A DNA stretch of 64,000 nt from the NCBI GenBank assembly GCA_003952965.2, contig CM025849.1, forward strand, positions 26,891,681 through 26,955,680. Reading direction: 5' to 3'. The notes beneath the pieces were generated by a model that saw only the letters and a program-made list of their open reading frames with translations, ran no database searches and was not told where the DNA came from. Positions 57,849 through 64,000 of this stretch are shown piece by piece. Source of the DNA: Morella rubra. Taxonomy: Eukaryota > Streptophyta > Magnoliopsida > Fagales > Myricaceae. The position numbers and the translations under genes were made by a program. How positions within the stretch are numbered: position 1 is the first letter of the stretch; the number at the start of each line of letters is the position of its first letter.

Positions 57849-57997
57849 ATGAGAAGGACACCGACGGGAGCGGTGGTTCATTGGGTGACGACAACTACGA
57901 GTGGGAGAATTTTCTGGAACATTACGCCAACTCCTCCGGTGATGACTGCGACAATTTCTATGTCACTCAGGTGGAAAGAGTCTCTGTTTTTTGGTAG
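57849..57997 (+). other. Possible acidic exon fragment
   Basis: After a GTAGCAG acceptor, a frame reads DEKDTDGSGGSLGDDNYEWE, NFLEHYANSSGDD and stops at 57995; a CAG|GTGG donor lies near 57970. It looks coding but I do not recognise it. It may be one more piece in the cluster of fragments between 56.6 and 58.0 kb. Confidence 0.3.
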
Positions 57998-59067
57998 ATG
58001 AACGTATGCAACCCTGTCGTGGTGCATGTCCTATTATATATGATTATTTTTGTTTTTTAAATCGGTGTACTTTTAAGTTTTGGGACATTAATTTCTATGT
58101 TTGCACATTGTAATTAATGGTCAAATTTTCATGGAGTTGGGACATTTGTAGACAACATACAGATAGTACAGTGATGGTGTTTGAACGTTTGTAGAAATGT
58201 TGGGACTGCTACGTTTGCATGGTGTTGGGACATATGTAGAAAACGTATGAATAGAAAAGGTATGGGTCGGCTCAAATTTTTATTAGTTTTAATTTTGAAA
58301 AACTTATTTATGCAAAAACAACAGTTACATGTATTTTCAATAATATTCTATAAGCAATATTTATTTAAAAAATAGTCTAATCTTTTTATATAGTTTAATG
58401 TTTCAATTGGAGTGTAAGTCTCTATTTTTAAAATCTCTTTTAACACTTTCAATTTGAAAACAAATCTAAACCATCAATATCAACATGATCTTCATGTTTT
58501 AAAATATTTTAGATGGTTTAAATCTAAAATTAGTTTTCTTGACAATAAAGGTAAAAATAATTAATTGAATTAGGTGTGAGATTTTATAGGATTTCTCGAA
58601 TCAATTGCCAACTAATCTTAAGGAGATTTTATAGGATATTCATTTTATGAAATTTATTTGAATCAAATTTGCAATTAATATCTTTTAAATAAAGAGATTG
58701 AAGACTTTATAAACAAGTGAAAAGTTAATGTTCCTTCAATCAAGGAGATTTAATAGGTCTCTTTATAAATAAAAATTAATTAACTAGACTTTATAGGGTT
58801 GATGATGCTCTAATAAAGGAGACTTTATAAACGCTGAAGAGTTAATGGTTCCTTTTATCAAGGAGATTTATAGGCCTCTTTATAGAATAAAAATTAATTA
58901 ATTAAAATTCTATACAAATAGCTTTAATTTAAATTTTTGAGGCCTTATCATTAAATATTTTTAAAATATACCTATTAAAATAAATTTTTAATTGGGGGCC
59001 TCCTTAATTTGGGGACCTTAGACAACCGCCTACCTCGCTTATAGTTGAAGCCGCCCTTGTCTAAAAT
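57998..59067. other. AT-rich interval with a ~120-bp tandem duplication
   Basis: Two related units at about 58699-58788 and 58819-58908 share ACTTTATAAAC, GAGTTAATG, ATCAAGGAGATTTA and ATAAAAATTAATTAA. From 58935 to 59060 there is a phrase rich in GGGGCCT/GGGGACCTTAG, common at the end of dispersed plant repeats. The 64-codon frame at 58181-58375 is not supported. Confidence 0.45.
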
Positions 59068-61211
59068 TGTAACACCCCGCCCATATAAATTATATTAATT
59101 ATCTTATATTGGGTAACTAAGAATAGTATTCTATCTTATTACGATTATTAATTCCATTTATTAGTATAAAAATGATGTAAATCCTTGGACTAATAGGTAA
59201 TAAAAATATAAAAATGTGGTAAATCCATTTTTATCTTTGTATTTATAATAGTTGGTCCTACAGGACATATCTCAAACCAGCCGTGCACCAAATATAGACA
59301 ATGCATTGTATTGAAACTATCCCTATCTTATAACCCCTACTTGACCTAGAATTATAACTCAATTGCAATTACCTTTGCAATTGAAGCGTACTGGCCTCCC
59401 CTTCTATAAAGCACAAGCCAACCTCAATTAAAGTGACAGTGAACCGGACAGCCCACGGTTTTTGCACCTATTAATAGTTTTCATGATTAATCGTCATTAC
59501 CGTGCAAGAACCTTGTAGCACTTGTTATTCGGGTCATATTACTAACAAATTGCTTCGTATAGGTTTTTGTCTCTCAAGAAGTCAGCACACCTTATTTTCA
59601 AGAGGTAAGGGGTATCTTTAATTTGGTGTTGTTAGTAGACGTGAATCGTGATAATGTGGGATGGCTTGTAAAATGTTTGAAAAAGCGTGTTAGGATATGA
59701 ATTGTAACCTTCTAAGATATCTGACTACCTTGATAGATAAGAGGTTAATTAGGTTGAATAAATGTATTATTGAAATAAACGATAGAGGGTTATAGCAGTA
59801 TATTATAAACAAGGGGAATGATGTTGTTGCTTAAACTTTGATCATGAGCATGCTAGGTTGGATTAGTTTTCTCGTATGGGTTTTGTGGTAGCTGGATGAT
59901 TTAGGGAAAGTTATAAAGCCTAAATAATGTTTGCATGATTATTTAGCGTTGTTAATATGTGAGGGCTGTGTATATAAACTATGATCGATTGCTTCGCTCA
60001 AATGACATCGTTTCAGCACCAACTTTGGAGGGCTAGTTCTTGCCTTAGTCAGGTAATCCTTAAGGTCAAAATATAATTGTCATCGTAGGACTTAAGGCGA
60101 GATAGTTACTGGCTATTGAAAATGAGGGCAGAAATGGGAATTTCAACCAAAATCCGTAATTGTTACCTGTAAAACGACCTCGGCTTATTTTGTGATGAAT
60201 GGCCCGAGCTTCGTAGGCTCTAGAATCATTAAACTTAGTAAAATATGGACTCATACGGGTGTCACAGTTTGTGTCCTTCTTGGAGTTGAATGAGCTTAGT
60301 CAACAATTTTAATTTTAAAGCGTATACGTTGTAGTACTCGCCTTCGCTGCTGAGACGAAATTTGTAAAGCAGATGCAACAATTAAGTGGATCATTTATAG
60401 ATTTTTAAAGCGTTGACGTTGCTTTATTATAAATTTTTAATGCGTTGATGTTGGTAAGTGAAGTTTTACATGTTTTATGAGATCAGTAAATACGGTATCT
60501 CTCTCCTGCATAATTATTTCATGTGTCAACTGATGATCACATGCCCCTATCCCACTGTAGTTGGTCCATAAGGCTCACCCTGCCTTCATCACTAATTTTG
60601 CATATTTTTTATAATAAAGATGTTGGTGCTACTGCTATTTGAGTCCTACTTGTCCCACGAGCTCCCTACTCACATATCAGTCATTTATATTCGCATCTGG
60701 GTGACAAAGACCCTGAAATTGGTCGTGGAGCGCTTGCCCTACTTGTATCCCAAGGTTCGACCTCCGACCGCTCCTCCTATTCCCCCTGTACATCTCCAAC
60801 GGCATCGAACACAATCATCCCGTGCCTCGACATGATCGACAACACCCTTACGAGCAATGAAGACACGCTTCGTAGTGTTTATTTATTTTGAACGAAATGG
60901 TCTGAACAATATAGGGTTAGAGGCCAGATATGCATTTGTGAACTACTAAGTTCACAAATTTGCCATGGCATTTAGTAGTCTAATTTTGTAGGGATCTTAG
61001 ATTCTAACAACCCCCTAATTCCATTACCCTACTACTTAGATATGTTAATCTAATGAAGTTTCATGTTCAGAATCTCCAATCTCTGTCACATCTAGTGTTT
61101 TTTTTTTTGATCTGTCACATCTAGTATTTGCTTGAGTGTTTTAGTTATATTTTTCAATCCATGTATACTTTATTATTTCATAAATAATTTATAATTTTAC
61201 AGTTGTTTACA
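59068..61211 (+). mobile_element. Probable gypsy-type LTR (solo or truncated element)
   Basis: Begins TGTAACACCCCGCCC, the usual start of many plant Ty3/gypsy LTRs, and ends ...TTGTTTACA directly before AATTTGGCGCTGTGACCCG, which resembles the primer-binding-site region of plant gypsy elements. A CTATAAAGC TATA-like word lies near 59403. The size, about 2.1 kb, fits a large plant LTR. No gag or pol sequence follows beyond about 61240, and no second LTR is present, so the element is truncated or rearranged. I assign the ends by pattern, not by comparing two LTRs. Confidence 0.45.
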
Positions 61212-61214
61212 AAT

Positions 61215-61236
61215 TTGGCGCTGTGACCCGTAGATT
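61215..61236 (+). other. Candidate retroelement primer-binding site
   Basis: TTGGCGCTGTGACCCG lies 3 bp after the presumed LTR end. Plant gypsy elements often carry TTGGCGCCGTTGCCGGG or similar at this place. The match is partial. Confidence 0.35.
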
Positions 61237-62212
61237 GCCTTAGTTAAATACTTACAAGGAACCTTTAGTCTTAATAGATATAATAGGGAGTGCCGTACTA
61301 TTACTTTGTTTATAGCATCTCTATTATTATAATGAGATCATAGAGATAATTATTATATGCACGGGATGTGACAGAGGAATACTATTGTGAAATTATTAAT
61401 TAACTAAATATAGAAACTATGGTTATCCATGCACCGAATTATAATTATATGCACGGAACGCGACAGAGGAATACATGGTTGTCCAAAGTTCTCCTTACAA
61501 CTCAAACTTGTCACGGCTTTCCTTTTCTTTTAGTCATAAGCTTTTCCGAGCCAATACGTATGGAACGGTGATGGCTGTAACATATTTAGCGTTTGATGAG
61601 CTAAAGAGTAGTATTATGTAACCCATAAATTCAGCCATTGGAAAGTTGACTGTATTGTCAAACAGCAAAATGATCTTATGGAACAGAATGTCATATCCGT
61701 AGCCAATTCAGTTACGATTGGGTGTTGCGATATTCACCCCATTAGGATTACATATCATTAAAAAACGAATAACTTCCATAAGACCCTAGCAAGCAACACA
61801 TATATAATTAAAGCGGTGAGGTGACGATTCCTAGAGGTCGAACCACTCTATTTATAAGATGTGGCAGCGATTTCGTCTGCAATTTACAAACCGTCTCAAT
61901 GTTGGAAAATCACGTTCTCTCCACGCTACTCGAAAGGCCTCAACTACTCGAGCTCTCTCTATCTGCACCAAAATCCAGATCAAGACAAATGCTCCAAGCC
62001 ACCATTGCCTCTACAACATGATTCATATCCCTGCCTCCTATCACTCGAAAATTTTGGTTTATATATTCTTCCCGATTGCCCCCAAAGGCCTGAGAATACT
62101 TGACTTTGGACATAATCTTCGTTACAGGTTGCATCAGTAGCCAAACCAGGACCCATTAAACAAATTATGCCAACAAAAATACTTACCCAACACCTGCCTT
62201 ATTTTTTTTTCC
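61237..62212. other. Intergenic DNA, no supported gene
   Basis: A ~30-bp phrase ATTATATGCACGGRAYGYGACAGAGGAATAC (written in IUPAC) occurs at about 61352 and 61444. Three overlapping plus-strand frames at 61821-62140 compete with each other and none has a known domain. Confidence 0.4.
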
Positions 62213-62360
62213 CCGAAAGCACTCATTCCAAAAATCGGAAGTGTTGCGTTTAGTAGAGCTTTCCGCAATACGCCTGCATCACTATTTTGCCATCCAGCAG
62301 GCGCATCTGGGCTGCGTTTCTTTAAGCAAGGAAAATAAGGGTTTTCCTTAACAGATATAT
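62213..62360. repeat. Dispersed repeat, copy 2
   Basis: Second copy of the repeat at 56108-56290, same orientation. Here it is preceded by a T/C run, GAAAGCACTCATTCC. Because the CACTA tip at 56107 is followed by AAAGTGCTCATTCC, this copy shows what the empty target may have looked like on the right side. Confidence 0.7.
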
Positions 62361-62361
62361 A

Positions 62362-62535
62362 GGCTACGTTTGGATTCATCTAAAAATTTTAAAAATTTTT
62401 AAAATTATTTTAATTTTAATAAATTTTTTTTATAAATAATAACAATTTTTTACAAATTTTTTATTAATTTTTAAAAAATCTACATTACGTTAAAAAAAAT
62501 AAAAAAATTATTTTAAAATCTAAACCAAACGTCAT
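62362..62535. mobile_element. AT-rich MITE with GCTACGTTTGGATT ends
   Basis: The left end GCTACGTTTGGATTCATC faces the right end AATCTAAACCAAACGTCATC. The interior is almost all A and T. Non-coding. Confidence 0.55.
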
Positions 62536-62622
62536 CGTAAGTTTCGTTTGGTTTAGAAAAAAAAAAAATATTTACGTTTTGTTGGGGCTTTCTTATAGCT
62601 CCTCTGCTGATTACGAGATATC

Positions 62623-62778
62623 GGGAACGTTTATTTACTAAAAATTTTAAAAAATATTTTAAAAATTTTTAAAATTTTTAAAATTAAAATTTATAAAAAA
62701 AATATAAAAATATATATATAAAATTTAAAATTTATAAAAATATTTTAAACCTAAAAAATGCGACAAACAAACGCTCCC
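62623..62778. mobile_element. AT-rich MITE with GGGAACGTTTATT ends and ATC flanks
   Basis: 156 bp from GGGAACGTTTATTTAC to GACAAACAAACGCTCCC, inverted ends, with the trinucleotide ATC on both sides (62620-62622 and 62779-62781) as a possible 3-bp target duplication. Confidence 0.6.
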
Positions 62779-63326
62779 ATCGTCGATCAACATAGAAAAA
62801 GTTCGACACGTTAAAAAATGTCCTGCTCAAGGCTGAAACATAACAGTACTGACAGATCAGCTCTTTACAGGTGAAGTAACTCTACCTTCAATAAAGTCTT
62901 TATCCTTTGGCAGCAGCGACAGCGACGTGTTGCATTATTTTCGTTCACTGTTTTCTGCAAAGTGAAATGCAAGTCCCGCAAGGAGATACCCGGACCACGA
63001 TCGCCAGCAATTCGGGTGCAATTGTGAGAGACAGGTGTGAGATCCACAATTGCACTGCAATTCGATCAGGCGATCGGGATCCGAGATCCCCCTGCATAAG
63101 TCTGGACGAGATCCCGCTGCACAAATCTGGAAAGCAAGTCCAGAGAGTTTTACTTTTATCGTCATCGTCTTCCTGGTCGATTCAATCTGTCTTTTTCCAC
63201 AGAGGATGGATAGAATTATCAAACTCAACAGTTTTCAACCAAATTTCCTAATTCTATATCTCTCTTTCTTACCTCTGCTCTCTCAGTGCATCCACCTATT
63301 TGGCTTGGCTTCATGTCAGCCTGATA
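62779..63326. other. Intergenic DNA
   Basis: A GC-richer patch at 62900-63160 has overlapping short frames on both strands without domains. No gene supported. Confidence 0.4.
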
Positions 63327-63508
63327 GTGATTGGATTTCAATAATCTTACCATTTAAAATTTTTATTTTAATAAAATAATTTTTCAAATTTTTTTCTTTT
63401 TATTATATTATTTTTATTTTACTATTAATAAATATAAATAATTCATTCAAATCTAACACTCTAAAATTTTTATCACTTTAATATTTTCACAATCAAATAC
63501 CACTAAAT
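63327..63508. mobile_element. Probable MITE, GGTRTTTGATTGT family
   Basis: The right end CACAATCAAATACCACT is the complement of the start of the element at 32131. The left end AGTGATTGGATTTC is a weaker inverted match. AT-rich interior. Confidence 0.45.
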
Positions 63509-64000
63509 TATCTCTGGAGAGTTAAGCTGGTAATAGACACATCACCCAGTGCAACGTTGAACTTTGCTGCCCGAGACACTAAAACCTCCTGTATTTCCCT
63601 ACTAACAATCTAGACAGGTTACGTAAATGTTGTGCATGACACTGCTGGTTAAAAATAAAAAAAAAAAAATTATTATATATTCAGTTGAGATCGGTGATTC
63701 TCAGCTCTTACTAATTTAACAAGCGTTTGAGAATTTTATTTTTATTAAACACATTTTTACGAATTTTAAAATTTGATTTGTATTTTTATCACGCATTTAT
63801 TAATTCTAATACCATCCTTTTTTTTAACACTAATATAAAAATTTAATAAAATTGTAGTAAAATTTTGAAATCAAACGCATTGTAAGCTTTCTATTCCTTT
63901 TATCTTCTTTTTTGTTATGTTTTTCGCTATAATGTACATCGTAATGGGAAAAAGAATGAGAAGTTCGTTGAAATACTTAATGCGAAAAGTGAACAATTAA
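63509..64000. other. AT-rich DNA with a MITE at 63720-63882
   Basis: The MITE has ends CAAGCGTTTGAGAATTTTA and AATTTTGAAATCAAACGCATTG and resembles the one at 16006-16143. Nothing else is recognisable to the window's end. Confidence 0.5.

Noticed and set aside
61821..62140. Three overlapping plus-strand frames
   Set aside because: They compete over the same DNA, none has a domain, and no splice structure supports any of them.
1..64000. CRISPR arrays, bacterial operons, tRNA and rRNA genes
   Set aside because: No regularly spaced repeats of CRISPR type, no cloverleaf with a proper GGTTCRA box, and no rRNA signature were seen. The DNA is plant nuclear.

Overview
The window is nuclear DNA from a flowering plant, most likely a eudicot. 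The evidence is spliced genes with GT-AG introns, a CNL disease-resistance gene, a U-box E3 ligase of the PUB22/23/24 type, a germin-like gene, and abundant plant transposons (CACTA, hAT, LINE, gypsy-type LTR, many AT-rich MITEs). I could not settle the species. The region is gene-poor and rich in repeats and gene fragments.

Four genes look real. They are a single-exon PUB23-like U-box/ARM E3 ligase (4478-5680, +), a CC-NB-ARC-LRR resistance gene with one frameshift near its 3' end (18366-22156, -), a six-exon RCL1 gene for 18S rRNA maturation (26047-29220, +), and a seven-exon R3HCC1L-like RNA-binding gene with one frameshift in exon 4 (34625-39864, -). The RCL1 model is clean over 377 residues and its promoter carries several TGGGCC/TGGGCT site II motifs and a telo-box-like AACCCTA.

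Around these lie many broken gene pieces: kinase exons and a nucleotide-sugar transporter exon in front of a CACTA terminus (1-2368), a copy of the RCL1 promoter plus first codons with its ATG lost (11420-11775), an orphan DCD-domain exon (15490-15671), a copy of R3HCC1L-like exon 1 (30150-30497), a germin-like pseudogene (32446-33303), two galacturonokinase exons (48393-48765) and a pollen receptor-kinase N-terminus (56639-56905).

The most striking structure is at 49185-56107: a CACTA element that is an almost perfect inverted repeat, with arms of about 3.4 kb and a 60-bp spacer. Each arm holds the same 3' part of a CACTA transposase gene (DUF4216-like), a second Ptta/En/Spm-type transposon gene and the same subterminal GC-rich repeats. 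A transcript through it would fold into a very long hairpin. Both tips derive from the same end of the ancestral element, and the 3-bp flanks differ.

Other mobile DNA: two hAT-type elements with 8-bp target duplications (17375-17683 and 30877-32054), a LINE 3' end (22733-23800, -), a likely gypsy-type LTR with adjacent primer-binding site (59068-61211) and several MITEs. The stretch 40900-45650 differs from its surroundings in composition and I could not explain it.
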